NCBI RefSeq assembly: GCF_050279675.1 | Contig: NZ_JBNNUK010000016.1 | Coordinates: forward strand, 1-64,000 | Length of the DNA stretch: 64,000 bases | Reading direction: 5' to 3' | Source of the DNA: Viridibacillus sp050279675 | GTDB taxonomy: Bacteria; Bacillota; Bacilli; Bacillales_A; Planococcaceae | Part shown: positions 44,052 through 53,189 of the stretch, piece by piece | Layout: every line of letters begins with the position of its first letter | How positions within the stretch are numbered: the first letter of the stretch is position 1 | Program-made: the position numbers and the translations under genes | Notes under the pieces: generated by a model | Told to the model about the DNA's origin: nothing | What the model saw: the letters and a program-made list of their open reading frames with translations, nothing else | The model's database searches: none

Positions 44052-45140
44052 TTACGCTTTTACCCACTTATCACGGTGAATGACTTCAATATTTGATACG
44101 ATAAGTTCGTTTGTTCGTTTCCCCATAGCTTGTTTTAGTTCATCTGCGGAATAGAGTACTTCTCCTCTTCCAATTACACCATTTTTACCATAAACTTCAA
44201 CAACATCGCCTTTTTGGAAAACACCCTCCATTTTAAAGACACCAGCAGGAAGTAAACTACTACCTTGCGAGACAAGTGCTTGCTCCGCACCTTCGTCCAC
44301 AAAAACTTTACCTGAAACAGCTGAAAATAACGAAATCCATTGCTTATTATTATTTAGAACAGGTAGTTCGTCTTTCTCTATATACGTCCCGTCCCCTGTA
44401 CCCTCCAGTACTTGCAATAGTTTTCGATCACCTTTACCGTTACCGATAAATACCTTCACGCCTAGTTCATACGCCGTTTTCGCTGCCATTAATTTTGATT
44501 CCATGCCTCCTGTGCCTACTTTTGAACCTGCACCACTAGTGAATGACAACATTTCTTCCGTTACTTCAGTTAAATAATCAATGCGTTTTGCATCTGGATT
44601 TTTAAATGGATTAGCGTTATACAATCCATTGATATCTGTTAAGATAATTAACTGATCAGCATGTACCAACCCGCTTACTAGTGCCGATAGCATGTCATTG
44701 TCACCAAAAGTAAGTTCTTTTACTGACACCGTATCGTTTTCGTTGATGATCGGTAATACTGAACGATCCAATAATTCTGACAATGTAGAATAAGCATTTT
44801 TATAGCGATGCTTGCTTGAGAAATCTGTTCTAGTTAATAAAATCTGTGCTGTTACAATACTATGTTTGCTTAATTGTTCTGTATATGATTGTACTAATAG
44901 GCTTTGACCAACAGCTGCAGCTGCTTGTTTTCCTTTTAACGTAACTGGTCTTGAAGAGTACCCTAGCTTACGAAAACCACATGCTACAGCCCCTGATGAT
45001 ACTAATACCACTTCATGCCCTGCCTTACGTAGTGTTGCAATTGCATTTATATGATCTTGAAACTTAACTTGATCTATCTCACCCTTTGCATTCGTTAAAG
45101 AGCTACTACCTATTTTCACAACAATTCGTTTTTTATCCAT
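44052..45140 (-). CDS. proB: glutamate 5-kinase, 362 aa
   Basis: First step of proline synthesis, phosphorylating glutamate. MDKKRIVVKIGSSSLTN is the amino-acid kinase start, NENDTVSVKELTFGDNDMLS A the glutamate and feedback region, SGAGSKVGTGGMESKLMAA the ATP-lid region, and a PUA domain forms the last 80 residues. Start ATG 45140, 8 nt after TTGGAGG; a longer start at 45194 lies within the T-box terminator. Controlled by that T-box and, by family knowledge, by proline feedback. Confidence 0.96.
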   Translation of the reverse strand: MDKKRIVVKIGSSSLTNAKGEIDQVKFQDHINAIATLRKAGHEVVLVSSGAVACGFRKLGYSSRPVTLKGKQAAAAVGQSLLVQSYTEQLSKHSIVTAQILLTRTDFSSKHRYKNAYSTLSELLDRSVLPIINENDTVSVKELTFGDNDMLSALVSGLVHADQLIILTDINGLYNANPFKNPDAKRIDYLTEVTEEMLSFTSGAGSKVGTGGMESKLMAAKTAYELGVKVFIGNGKGDRKLLQVLEGTGDGTYIEKDELPVLNNNKQWISLFSAVSGKVFVDEGAEQALVSQGSSLLPAGVFKMEGVFQKGDVVEVYGKNGVIGRGEVLYSADELKQAMGKRTNELIVSNIEVIHRDKWVKA

Positions 45141-45159
45141 CTTTATTGCCTCCAATGCA

Positions 45160-45375
45160 ACATAAAAAACCCTTTTCGCCCTCGAATATATCAAGGACGA
45201 AAAGGGTTACTTCTCGTGGTACCACCTTAGTTGAATGCATTAAATGCACCCCACTCAACCTCATAACGCTTGAGACTGCGCCTATGTTTGCATAGGAGCT
45301 AAGAAGTAGGTTCCGTGTGTTTGCTGTTACGATGCCTTGCAGCCGGTGAACATCGCTCTCTTATACAGTAAGATT
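45160..45375 (-). promoter_or_regulatory. T-box riboswitch, tRNA-Pro responsive, for proBA
   Basis: The minus strand has stem I (AGAGCGATGTTCACCGGCTG to the specifier region), the T-box sequence AAGGTGGTACCACGAGAAG (about 45228-45211) and a terminator with a long stem CCCTTTTCGTCC / GGGCGAAAAGGG plus T6 (45206-45163). The specifier loop reads GGAACCTACTT; CCT (45310-45308) is a proline codon. Uncharged tRNA-Pro would pair with it and free proBA from attenuation. Confidence 0.9.
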
Positions 45376-45529
45376 ACACATACTAGTCTTCTTTTCGCTA
45401 AATATTAATTATAAGCATGCAACAGATTCTTTTAACTGTCAATAATCATTTCATAAATAAAGAAATAATGCTTAATTCCACTTCTATTTGTGATACTTCT
45501 TACTCTTTTACACCTTAGAATAATTCATG

Positions 45530-45567
45530 TAAAAACGACTATCAATTCGTAAAGTGATAGTCGTTTC
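45530..45567 (-). terminator. terminator of the HAAS-like gene
   Basis: AAACGACTATCA / TGATAGTCGTTTTT on the minus strand, 24 nt after the stop at 45591. Confidence 0.8.
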
Positions 45568-45590
45568 CTGTAAGTTAGTTGGTGAAATCG

Positions 45591-46583
45591 TTACATCCTA
45601 GACCTGCTCACAGCATCTTTTATGGAAAATGCTGATGTAATAACAGCAATAACAATGGTAGCTAATACAATCAGTAATACAAATCTGTCCTCCTGCATAT
45701 CAATAAAATTCAATAAATACTTTGTAAACTCTGGTTCAATAATATTTGGTCGTGTGATGATTATTATAAAAGCTGCAGTTGCAATGAGCTCATAAAACGT
45801 TTGGAAGACAACAACTTTTTTTGTCCATTGCCCTTGGATTCGTTTAAAGAGAGATAATGCAATACCCAAGACAGCAATAATCACAATCAGAATCCAAAAA
45901 TCATTTAAAATTTGTTGATTAAATGTTGGATATTTAAAAATGAGATCATCTTCTCTTTTCAAGTACACTCCAATTAAACGATCCGCATTAAAGTAAATTG
46001 AAACCCAAATAGCGGTCCATACTAAACTACCAAAAAACGCATACTTTGAAATAGATTTATGCTTAGTAGTTAGCTGCACTTTTTTTAAATCATTAAGAGT
46101 CCATTTTTCAAGACCAGTCAAAAGTTCCTTTTTTGGCTCTTTGGCAAATCTTTCGAGTAACGCAAAGATTAGCGTTAACCAAAAGAATACTTGAATCGCA
46201 ACTTCTAGCAGCATACCAATACCATTACCAACAAGAGTGAGGACTACCATTAATAAGGCTTCATCTCCCTCATAACTAAAAGCAAATTCTATGACAAATG
46301 CAATAAGAGCAATAGTCATTGCAATCGGAACTATCGTTTTTAAAAGAGATATATAGGATTGATAATATAATGGACCAATTAAATACATGGGTTTTTCCAG
46401 ATAGGTTTTTGCAAGAACTGCTGGATCACCTAATTTTACAAGCGCCTCTTTGACGTCTTCTTCCGTAAAACCAGATGGCAACATTTCTTCAATAATCGCC
46501 TTCAATTCAAGAGCAATAGCTGCTCGATCTTTTTGAGACAATCTTCGAGTTACTTCATGGATATATTTATCAATTAATTCCAT
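45591..46583 (-). CDS. HAAS-domain membrane protein, 330 aa
   Basis: MELIDKYIHEVTRRLSQKDR AAIALELKAIIEEML ... EEDVKEALVKLGDPAVLAKT YL is the HAAS (DUF1700-like) helical signalling domain, residues 1-70. Then six or so membrane helices in pairs (TIVPIAMTIALIAFVIEF, LEVAIQVFFWLTLIFALL, FWILIVIIAVLGIALSLF, FVLLIVLATIVIAVITSAF). Start ATG 46583, 6 nt after GGGGAGG; a longer start at 46646 is unsupported. HAAS proteins usually follow a PadR regulator; none is here. Confidence 0.75.
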   Translation of the reverse strand: MELIDKYIHEVTRRLSQKDRAAIALELKAIIEEMLPSGFTEEDVKEALVKLGDPAVLAKTYLEKPMYLIGPLYYQSYISLLKTIVPIAMTIALIAFVIEFAFSYEGDEALLMVVLTLVGNGIGMLLEVAIQVFFWLTLIFALLERFAKEPKKELLTGLEKWTLNDLKKVQLTTKHKSISKYAFFGSLVWTAIWVSIYFNADRLIGVYLKREDDLIFKYPTFNQQILNDFWILIVIIAVLGIALSLFKRIQGQWTKKVVVFQTFYELIATAAFIIIITRPNIIEPEFTKYLLNFIDMQEDRFVLLIVLATIVIAVITSAFSIKDAVSRSRM

Positions 46584-46719
46584 TGGCACCCTCCCCTTTG
46601 TATACCTCATATTGATGCATTTTGGATCCCCCCATTTTTTTAACACTTAATTACATATACTTCATATATTAGCCAAATGTATTATATGCATCACATTCAT
46701 TTTTATCTACAGTCAAATA

Positions 46720-46752
46720 AAAAAACGACTATCTATTTGTAGAGATAGTCAT
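46720..46752 (-). terminator. terminator upstream of the HAAS-like gene
   Basis: Minus strand GACTATCT / AGATAGTC followed by GTTTTTTTATTT. It would end a transcript coming from 46.8-47.1 kb. Confidence 0.75.
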
Positions 46753-46817
46753 TTCTTAATCATATCAATTTGCATTAATCATCTGTTTTATATGTAAAAA
46801 ATCATTTCCAAAATTGG

Positions 46818-47030
46818 ACAAGGGGCACCCTCAGCATGAGAGTACCCCTTAATTTATAATTAGCTAATTTTAATAAAATTCAAATTTCAACCCGATCATC
46901 CGGGGAATATTTACTCAAAAGCCTATAGCTTTCTGTACCGCGGTAAAATTCCACTGGTTAGCTTTCTAACCTAAGCAACGCAAACCCTACCTTCTTTTGC
47001 GTCCTTGTGACCCCAAAGTCACTCCAGTGT
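46818..47030. ncRNA. candidate structured RNA locus, family unknown
   Basis: On the minus strand, CACTGG (47028) ... CCAGTG (46951) can close a multi-branch junction holding GTGAC-tttggg-GTCAC, ACGCAAA-agaaggtaggg-TTTGCGT and GGTTAG-aaa-GCTAACC. A further hairpin AAGGGGTACTCTC..GAGGGTGCCCCTT lies at 46850-46818. There is no coding frame in 46584-47166. The three perfect inner stems inside one closing stem are unlikely in random AT-rich DNA. Not matched to a known riboswitch by eye; strand not certain. Confidence 0.45.
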
Positions 47031-47166
47031 GAATAAGTATCTACAAAAACATTTAGTAGAATGCCAACATTTATAAACTAGCTAATCAGCATAAATAATA
47101 GTATCTCACGAAAAAGCAGTTTTGTCAATGGAGTTGCTTCACTACTTTCTAATGAATGTACTTGAT

Positions 47167-47661
47167 TTATAGTTTTTCTTTTAATTCCTCTATTTGTTCA
47201 ATATGTCTTTTTTCGTGGTATCCGATAAATTGAACCCACTGATCTAGACTCATTAATCCGAATATTTCCTGCGGATAGGCTTTCTCCTTCAGTTGATCCT
47301 TGTTGCTATTTGACACAACCCGAAGAAGAGCATGACGTGATTCTTTCAGTTTATCTTTCATCTCTTGCAGTGTGATAAATCTTGCATCTGGATCTGCAAA
47401 TGAAGGTGCTTTTATTTTTGTAGAACGGTCTACTGTTAACTCAATTGGCTTCACTTTAGCAGACTGCTTTTCACCTTTTTCCAAAGTATATTGAATTGCT
47501 TTTGTTACTCCAGATTCAATTAAATGCAGATGATGAAGTACTTGCATAATCGTCCAACGACCTTCTTCAACTTCCTTATTTAATTGCTCGTCCGATAGAT
47601 TGCTTACACTATTCAATAATTCTTCTCTTACGCTTTTGTTAAGTTCTAAATACTGTTCCAT
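47167..47661 (-). CDS. DinB-like (DinB_2) four-helix protein, 164 aa
   Basis: MEQYLELNKSVREELLNSVS, GRWTIMQVLHHLHLIESGVT and WVQFIGYHEKRHIEQIEELK: the DinB/YfiT four-helix bundle with metal His residues HHLHL and YHEKRH. Start ATG 47661, 7 nt after GGAGGG. Family members include thiol S-transferases and metal-dependent enzymes; the activity of this one is unknown. Confidence 0.82.
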   Translation of the reverse strand: MEQYLELNKSVREELLNSVSNLSDEQLNKEVEEGRWTIMQVLHHLHLIESGVTKAIQYTLEKGEKQSAKVKPIELTVDRSTKIKAPSFADPDARFITLQEMKDKLKESRHALLRVVSNSNKDQLKEKAYPQEIFGLMSLDQWVQFIGYHEKRHIEQIEELKEKL

Positions 47662-47831
47662 TTTATATCCCTCCAATACTTCCTATACTATTAGTCTATC
47701 AATGAGAATATTAACACCAAATATTGGATAATGACTTCACGGAAACGATCAATATTTAAACATGCTATATTATTAAATGAGAAGTAGCAGCTCTAATAGA
47801 AGACAAAATTAAATCTTGAACAAATCATTTG

Positions 47832-48275
47832 TTAATTCTTTTCACCATAAATCAATTGTCCACCCATCAAATTACTTCTATCTCTCCATTTTACATTTTT
47901 TGCGGAAATCCAAGTTAGTCCTTCTTCTAAACTAAGGATTTCAGGATTAAAACCTTCACAATTAGCCCAATAGAAAATACCATTTTGTTTTATAAACGTC
48001 GAGTCAAGAATTACTGCACAATAACTCTCTGGAAAAGGGCTGATGCAAAAATGGATAATCTCTTCAAATATGATTTCAATAGCAGAAATTGGCCCAGCTT
48101 GTCTTTGAAAAAAAAGACGTACAGATGTAGAAGGGTCAATTGCCATACCGTAATTTTCTCCAACAAAACTTTTTGTTTGAACATGACTTTCTTTCAAACA
48201 ACTATCATGAAAATAGCCAAAATTATTCATGAAGGTCTTAATGTCTTCATCTGTACTTAACGTTTGCCAATCCAT
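47832..48275 (-). CDS. hypothetical protein, 147 aa
   Basis: MDWQTLSTDEDIKTFMNNFG YFHDSCLKE; the FGYFHDSCLKE element recurs in Bacillus hypotheticals. Mixed beta strands follow (SVRLFFQRQAGPISAIEIIF, YCAVILDSTFI, GIFYWANCEGF). Start ATG 48275, 6 nt after AGGAGTG; a longer start at 48314 is unsupported. Cytoplasmic; function unknown. Confidence 0.6.
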   Translation of the reverse strand: MDWQTLSTDEDIKTFMNNFGYFHDSCLKESHVQTKSFVGENYGMAIDPSTSVRLFFQRQAGPISAIEIIFEEIIHFCISPFPESYCAVILDSTFIKQNGIFYWANCEGFNPEILSLEEGLTWISAKNVKWRDRSNLMGGQLIYGEKN

Positions 48276-48379
48276 TTCTACACTCCTATTTTGAGAAAAA
48301 CCAATATGAATCAATGCATTAGCTTTTCAATTTCATTTGATTTAGAAACTTCTGCGCCTGCTACTTTCATTATTTTTCA

Positions 48380-49846
48380 TTACAGAAGTTCTTTCATTCT
48401 CTTTAAAGTATAAATGAAATATTCCCAGTTATTGATTGTTGAAGATATACTGATATGCTCATCTGGTGTATGCACTAGAAAGATATCTGGACCAATGGAA
48501 ATAGCATCTAAACCGGGAATTTTCTCGATAAATACACCGCATTCAATACCCGCATGCACAGCAATTACTTCCATCTCTTTACCGTATTTTTCTTTATACG
48601 TTGCTTCAAATAGTTTCTTAGCTTTTGAATCAGGGTTATAGGGCCATTCAGGATAATCAGAATCAATGAGTACTTCACATTCAAGCATTTCTGCAATCGT
48701 TCTTACTTGGGTGACCATATTGGATTTTACACTTTTGATAGAGCTTCTTATTTCACTTTCAAATGTAATAGATGAATCTGTTGTCGTCACAACTCCTAAA
48801 TTCGTAGAGCTTTCCACTAACCCCTCTATAGCCATACTCATTCCTTGAACACCATGTGGAATTAACAGTAAAGATGTAATGGCTTTATGCTTCGTTTCAT
48901 TGGCGAATACATTTGTAGAGCTGATGTCTCTTTTTTCAAAGACAATCGATACGTTTGGATCTGAAAACTGTAATTCGTTTTTCAAAATAGCATTGTATTT
49001 ATCAATTTTCTCTTTTATCTGCTCTACATTTTCTAAATGAAGAAAGACATTTGCTTCTGCTTCTCTCGGAATCGCGTTAGGCTTTAAACCGCCATTAATC
49101 TGTTGGATAGAATATTGAAATTCAGATGATAGTTCATGTAATACTCTTCCTAATAATTTATTAGCATTGCCTCTCTCTTTATTGATAGAGATACCAGAAT
49201 GTCCACCTTTTAATCCTTTAATTCCAATGCTATAAGCTACTTCATGGTCCGTAGCATTATCCCATTTAATCGGCAGTACTTGCGTAACATGTACGCCCCC
49301 GGCACTGCTGACAAGTAATTTACCATCCTCTTCTGAGTCAATATTAATCAGTATTTCACCTTTGAAATGGGCAGCGTCTACAGCAAGCGCACCATTCATC
49401 GTTGACTCTTCTTCAGTCGTAATGACCACTTCTAGAGAAGGGTGCGGGATATCATTTGCATCTAATAACGCTAACGCATAAGCAACTGCGATTCCGTTAT
49501 CTGCTCCTAGAGTAGTATCCGTTGCGTAGAGCATATCCCCTTCTATTCTTAATTGAAGTGGGTCCTTTTCAAAATCATGAATTGTATCAAGGTTTTTCTC
49601 ACAGACCATATCCATGTGCCCTTGGATAATGACCGTGGGCACATTTTCATATCCATTAGTAGCATCTTTTTTAATGATGACATTTAATGCGGAGTCCTGT
49701 ATTACTGCAAGATTGCGCTCTTCTGCAAAGCGAACTAAATAATCACTAATCGCCTTCTCATTCCCTGAACCTCTTGGAATTTTAGAAATCTCTGCAAAAT
49801 AATGAAATACTTTATGATTTGTTAGTTCTTCTAGACTACAATACAT
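48380..49846 (-). CDS. pepD: aminoacyl-histidine dipeptidase (M20C, PepD-like), 488 aa
   Basis: M20 metallopeptidase: IIQGHMDMVCEK (metal His and Asp), TTLGADNGIAVA (bridging Asp), ITTEEESTMNGA (catalytic Glu plus metal Glu), NIDSEEDG, and late metal His in VHTPDEHISI. The HMDMVCEK...GADNGI pairing is the PepD (Xaa-His dipeptidase) form, with the lid domain between. Start ATG 49846, 8 nt after AAAGG. Cleaves dipeptides, likely with broad preference. Confidence 0.9.
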   Translation of the reverse strand: MYCSLEELTNHKVFHYFAEISKIPRGSGNEKAISDYLVRFAEERNLAVIQDSALNVIIKKDATNGYENVPTVIIQGHMDMVCEKNLDTIHDFEKDPLQLRIEGDMLYATDTTLGADNGIAVAYALALLDANDIPHPSLEVVITTEEESTMNGALAVDAAHFKGEILINIDSEEDGKLLVSSAGGVHVTQVLPIKWDNATDHEVAYSIGIKGLKGGHSGISINKERGNANKLLGRVLHELSSEFQYSIQQINGGLKPNAIPREAEANVFLHLENVEQIKEKIDKYNAILKNELQFSDPNVSIVFEKRDISSTNVFANETKHKAITSLLLIPHGVQGMSMAIEGLVESSTNLGVVTTTDSSITFESEIRSSIKSVKSNMVTQVRTIAEMLECEVLIDSDYPEWPYNPDSKAKKLFEATYKEKYGKEMEVIAVHAGIECGVFIEKIPGLDAISIGPDIFLVHTPDEHISISSTINNWEYFIYTLKRMKELL

Positions 49847-50056
49847 ACGATTCACCTTTTCTTTAACAATATTTGAAATGTTTAGTATTATTATAACTCA
49901 ACTTTTGAACAAGATGTTGTCATGACTATCTATTGTCAGTATATTCGTATGTAGATTTTGAAAAAAGATTGATCATTTCTTGTTACATTTATGTGCTGAT
50001 TGGCAATAATCTATCTGATTTTCAAATTTCAGATATTCTTCTACATTTGGAGATAA

Positions 50057-50091
50057 AAAAACCCTCTTGGATAAACATAACCAGAGGGGTA
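50057..50091 (-). terminator. orphan hairpin with T6
   Basis: Minus strand ACCCCTCTGG..CCAAGAGGGTTTTTTATC. It would end a minus-strand transcript, but none precedes it; the rest of 49847-50235 holds nothing coding that I can support. Confidence 0.45.
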
Positions 50092-50235
50092 AATGTCGCG
50101 ACTTTATATAAAAGCTTCATTAAAGGTAAAGTGAATAGAATGATAATCTAATAATTCAAATAACATCTTGCAATTGTATTTAATTCCCACTAGTCTTATA
50201 TAAAGACATTTAAGAAATGGGGATGGTTAGATTTT

Positions 50236-50697
50236 ATGAAAAAAGCACTCATCACCATCATTATCGGTACTGTATTAGTGGCTGGATCATATGGCATTTT
50301 TCAATACAATAAGTATAAAGAAAAACCAATAACGGATGTTCTAACACACTTAGATAATAGTAAAATTAACTCTATAGATGTAACAAAAATGAATAAATTA
50401 AAATTCGGAAAAAGCTATACTTTTAATAATGATCATTCCTCGATTTTAATATCACTTAAAAAGGTAAAGCTACGTCTTACAAAAGATGATTACGATATGT
50501 TTAATTGTGACTATATAATGACTCTCACAACAGACTTAGACAAAATTACTATATTCTTGTTTGTTGATGAAAAAGAGATGGTTATCCATAGCGATACTGA
50601 AAGTTGGGGTAGAAGACATTATAAAGCTGCTGATAGTGACTTCTTTGATGTTGTAGAAACATTATTAACTAAAGAAAATGAAGATGTGAATAAATAA
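50236..50697 (+). CDS. membrane-anchored protein of unknown function, 153 aa
   Basis: MKKALITIIIGTVLVAGSYG IFQYN anchors the protein; the outer part includes FGKSYTFNNDHSSILISLKK VKLRL, YIMTLTTDLDKITIFLFVDE KEMV and the tail RRHYKAADSDFFDVVETLLT K. The tail matches the restored frame of the gene at 41549-42035, so the two appear to be distant paralogues. No ribosome site of strength is seen (ATGGGGATGG upstream). Confidence 0.65.
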   Translation: MKKALITIIIGTVLVAGSYGIFQYNKYKEKPITDVLTHLDNSKINSIDVTKMNKLKFGKSYTFNNDHSSILISLKKVKLRLTKDDYDMFNCDYIMTLTTDLDKITIFLFVDEKEMVIHSDTESWGRRHYKAADSDFFDVVETLLTKENEDVNK

Positions 50698-50748
50698 AAA
50701 AGGGGCGATCCTAAAAGTCAGTTTCTCGACTATCGGATGCCCCTTTTG
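50698..50748 (+). terminator. rho-independent terminator
   Basis: AAGGGGC(GA)TCC ... GGA(T)GCCCCTT with T4, directly after the stop at 50697. Confidence 0.75.
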
Positions 50749-50822
50749 CATATTCAATTATGATGAATTGTCAATTATATATATGAATCGTTTTTATCCT
50801 TTTAGAACAACCACGCTATCTC

Positions 50823-52268
50823 CTATTTCGTACGTTTTATGAATAGAGAAACAACTATAGCAAGTAAAACAATGATAAATCCTAGTGTAAATGCAGAATC
50901 AAAACCTGCTGTTAATGAAGCTACAATTTCCGTTGGATCATTTGGATTTTCTGACTGTGTTAAATAATCTTTTTGTCCAGATGACATTTTACTTATAAAT
51001 AGTGCCGTTCCTATGGCTCCTGCTACTTGCTGTAACGTACTAAAAATTGCTGTACCATGCGGATACAATTCTTTAGGTAATTGATTTAGGCCATGTGTTT
51101 GTGTTGGCATCATGACAAGCGAGATCCCAACTAATAGCATACAATGGATCGTAATAATATATCCTGTTGTCGTTGTAACATCAATTCCGATAAACAACCA
51201 CATTGCAACAGCTACTAACAAAATCCCTGGAATGATAATCGTACGAGGACCATATTTGTCAAAAAGCTTCCCGGTAATTGGGGCCATGAAACCATTTAAC
51301 ACACTACCTGGTAACATGATTAAACCAGATTTAAAAGCTGATACTAAAAGTACACCCTGTAAAAACATCGGTAGTAATATCATAGTTGAGAACATCGCCA
51401 TCATGACAATGACAATTAGTACAACTGTTATTGAAAACATTGGATACTTAAATGTACGTAAATCGAGTATTGGATTCTTGATTTTTAATTGTCTTATAAT
51501 GAACCAGATTAATGAAGCGACTCCGATTATTAAAGTACCATATACTTCTGCATTTCCCCATCCAAGCTCTCCTGACTTACTAAAGCTATAGACAAATCCT
51601 CCAAACCCGATTGTTGATAAAATAATTGATAAGACATCTACTGCTGGTCTAGTTATTTCCGAAACATTCTTTAAATACTTTGCCCCTACAATAATTGATA
51701 TTAGAGCAAGTGGTATTACGATGTAAAATAACCAGCGCCAATCAAGAGTATCAATAATTACTCCTGAAAGCGTCGGCCCAATGGCTGGTGCAAACATAAT
51801 AACTAGTCCGATTAAACCCATTGCTCCACCACGTTCTTCCGGTGGGAAGATGATTAAAATGGTATTCATCATAATCGGTATAATTAAACCCGTACCGAAT
51901 GCTTGTATAATACGCCCTACAAGCAAAAAGCTAAATGCTGGTGCAAATGCCGCGATGATTGTACCGACTAAAAATAAAATCATCGCTGATAAAAACAATT
52001 GCCTTGTCGTAAACCACTGTTGTAACAAAGCGGTAACAGGCACTAACACCCCCACAACTAACATATAGACAGTAGTTAACCACTGAATTGTAGTAGGTGT
52101 CACATTAAATTCACGCATCAATTCTGGCAATGCGTTACTTAATAGGGTTTCATTTAAAATAGAAACAAAAGCACCAATAATCATAGCAATGATAATCGGT
52201 CCTTTTTTTATATTCGATAAATCGATTGAATCACTTGTTGATATTTGTTTAGTAGTGTTCAAATTCAT
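50823..52268 (-). CDS. DHA2-family MFS multidrug efflux transporter, 481 aa
   Basis: 14 helices with the drug:H+ antiporter-2 motifs: TTIQWLTTVYMLVVGVLVPV (motif D1 area), TRQLFLSAMILFLVGT, GRIIQAFGTGLIIPIMMNTI (motif B, with Arg), RGGAMGLIGLVIMFAPAIGP TLSGVI (motif C). Exports cationic or hydrophobic drugs by proton exchange; substrate not predictable. AGGAATGAGG precedes the ATG. Divergent from a TetR gene, its likely repressor. Confidence 0.92.
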   Translation of the reverse strand: MNLNTTKQISTSDSIDLSNIKKGPIIIAMIIGAFVSILNETLLSNALPELMREFNVTPTTIQWLTTVYMLVVGVLVPVTALLQQWFTTRQLFLSAMILFLVGTIIAAFAPAFSFLLVGRIIQAFGTGLIIPIMMNTILIIFPPEERGGAMGLIGLVIMFAPAIGPTLSGVIIDTLDWRWLFYIVIPLALISIIVGAKYLKNVSEITRPAVDVLSIILSTIGFGGFVYSFSKSGELGWGNAEVYGTLIIGVASLIWFIIRQLKIKNPILDLRTFKYPMFSITVVLIVIVMMAMFSTMILLPMFLQGVLLVSAFKSGLIMLPGSVLNGFMAPITGKLFDKYGPRTIIIPGILLVAVAMWLFIGIDVTTTTGYIITIHCMLLVGISLVMMPTQTHGLNQLPKELYPHGTAIFSTLQQVAGAIGTALFISKMSSGQKDYLTQSENPNDPTEIVASLTAGFDSAFTLGFIIVLLAIVVSLFIKRTK

Positions 52269-52290
52269 TTCCTCATTCCTATTTATTTGC

Positions 52291-52336
52291 TACACTTGTA
52301 GGATAAAGCTACAAATGTATACTAAATAATATACAC
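52291..52336. promoter_or_regulatory. operator palindromes between the MFS and TetR genes
   Basis: TACACTTGTAG-gataaag-CTACAAATGTA (52291-52319) matches at 10 of 11 pairs. TGTATA-ctaaataa-TATACA (52316-52335) overlaps it. The second covers the likely -10 of the efflux gene. Arm length and spacing fit a TetR-family dimer. Confidence 0.7.
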
Positions 52337-52408
52337 ATATGATTTTAATGTTGAAAGAATCAAATTTAGTTGAGTATCTATATAAACTACAAAGCAAGGA
52401 GAATGTAG

Positions 52409-52981
52409 ATGAATTTTAATGATAAAAAGGTCGATCTTAGGGTTAGAAGAACATATAAACTACTGTGGGAGGCACTTGAAGAATTACTTTCACAACCCGG
52501 ACAAGAGTTTAGTTCAGTTACAGTCAATCAAATTTGCGAAAAGGCAATGGTTCACCGAACTACTTTTTATAAGCATTTTGAGGATAAATACGACTTGTTA
52601 TATTTTGGAATTGAGCAATTTAACGAAAAATATGTGAAGGTCAGCTTAGAAGAGCGTGTTTTAAAACCATTCCAATCCTTCGAAATGGTTCCAAACTTAG
52701 AATTACTAGATAACATCATGCAATCAAATAAAAATGATGACATTTTCAATAACTATATGAATTATCGTAATAAAGAAACTCTAAAGCACGATTTTCTAGA
52801 GCTAAATAACCGCGGGGAAAACTTTTCAGTGCCAATTGAAATCATTGTGGAATTTTACTCAGGAGCGCTCTCCTCACTTAGTGCATGGTGGGTTCAAAAC
52901 GGACGCAAAGTTCCAGCAAAACAAATGGATCAATACTTTCATGAAATGATTAATAAAGAATTTTTCTCTAGTTCAAAATAG
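52409..52981 (+). CDS. TetR/AcrR-family regulator, 190 aa
   Basis: N-terminal TetR helix-turn-helix: RVRRTYKLLWEALEELLSQP, then SVTVNQICEKAMVHRTTFYK HFEDKYDLL (recognition helix MVHRTTFYKHF). The ligand-binding domain (about 60-190) is of the TetR_C_8-like class. AAGGAG lies 8 nt before the ATG. It most likely represses the divergent efflux gene until a drug binds. Confidence 0.92.
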   Translation: MNFNDKKVDLRVRRTYKLLWEALEELLSQPGQEFSSVTVNQICEKAMVHRTTFYKHFEDKYDLLYFGIEQFNEKYVKVSLEERVLKPFQSFEMVPNLELLDNIMQSNKNDDIFNNYMNYRNKETLKHDFLELNNRGENFSVPIEIIVEFYSGALSSLSAWWVQNGRKVPAKQMDQYFHEMINKEFFSSSK

Positions 52982-53189
52982 ATACTTCTCATTGGAGCTT
53001 CTCCTATCCTGCCTTACTTAAGTGACATTGTTTGAACAGCCATAATGACAGTTCAAACAATGTGAATTTACTACATACGCTTAGTAGTATCAAGTAGGAA
53101 TAGGAAGCATTTCATCAATAATAGTAGCATGGTCTGTTTTATTGGATTAATGCTAAGTAGCTCTGAATGGTTATATACATATTTTTGGA

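Noticed and set aside
46801..46860. GGGGCACC...GAGAGTACCCC as a TPP riboswitch
   Set aside because: Only the first arm resembles a THI box; the CTGATCTGG..TAATACCAGCG half is absent and the two arms simply pair with one another.
46920..47030. GGACGCAAA as a c-di-GMP-I (GEMM) riboswitch, or a c-di-AMP (ydaO) element
   Set aside because: GACGCAAA here pairs with TTTGCGT in a plain hairpin; neither the GGGCAAACC nor the tetraloop/receptor parts of GEMM, nor the ydaO 3' core, are present.
49933..50151. 72-codon frame MSVYSYVDFEKRLIISCYIY...
   Set aside because: It runs through an orphan terminator hairpin, has no ribosome site and shows no protein-like pattern.
51112..52068. Open frames of 159 and 95 codons opposite the DHA2 transporter
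   Set aside because: Compositional shadows of a membrane-protein gene; their residues (Ile/Thr/Asn-rich) mirror hydrophobic codons on the other strand.
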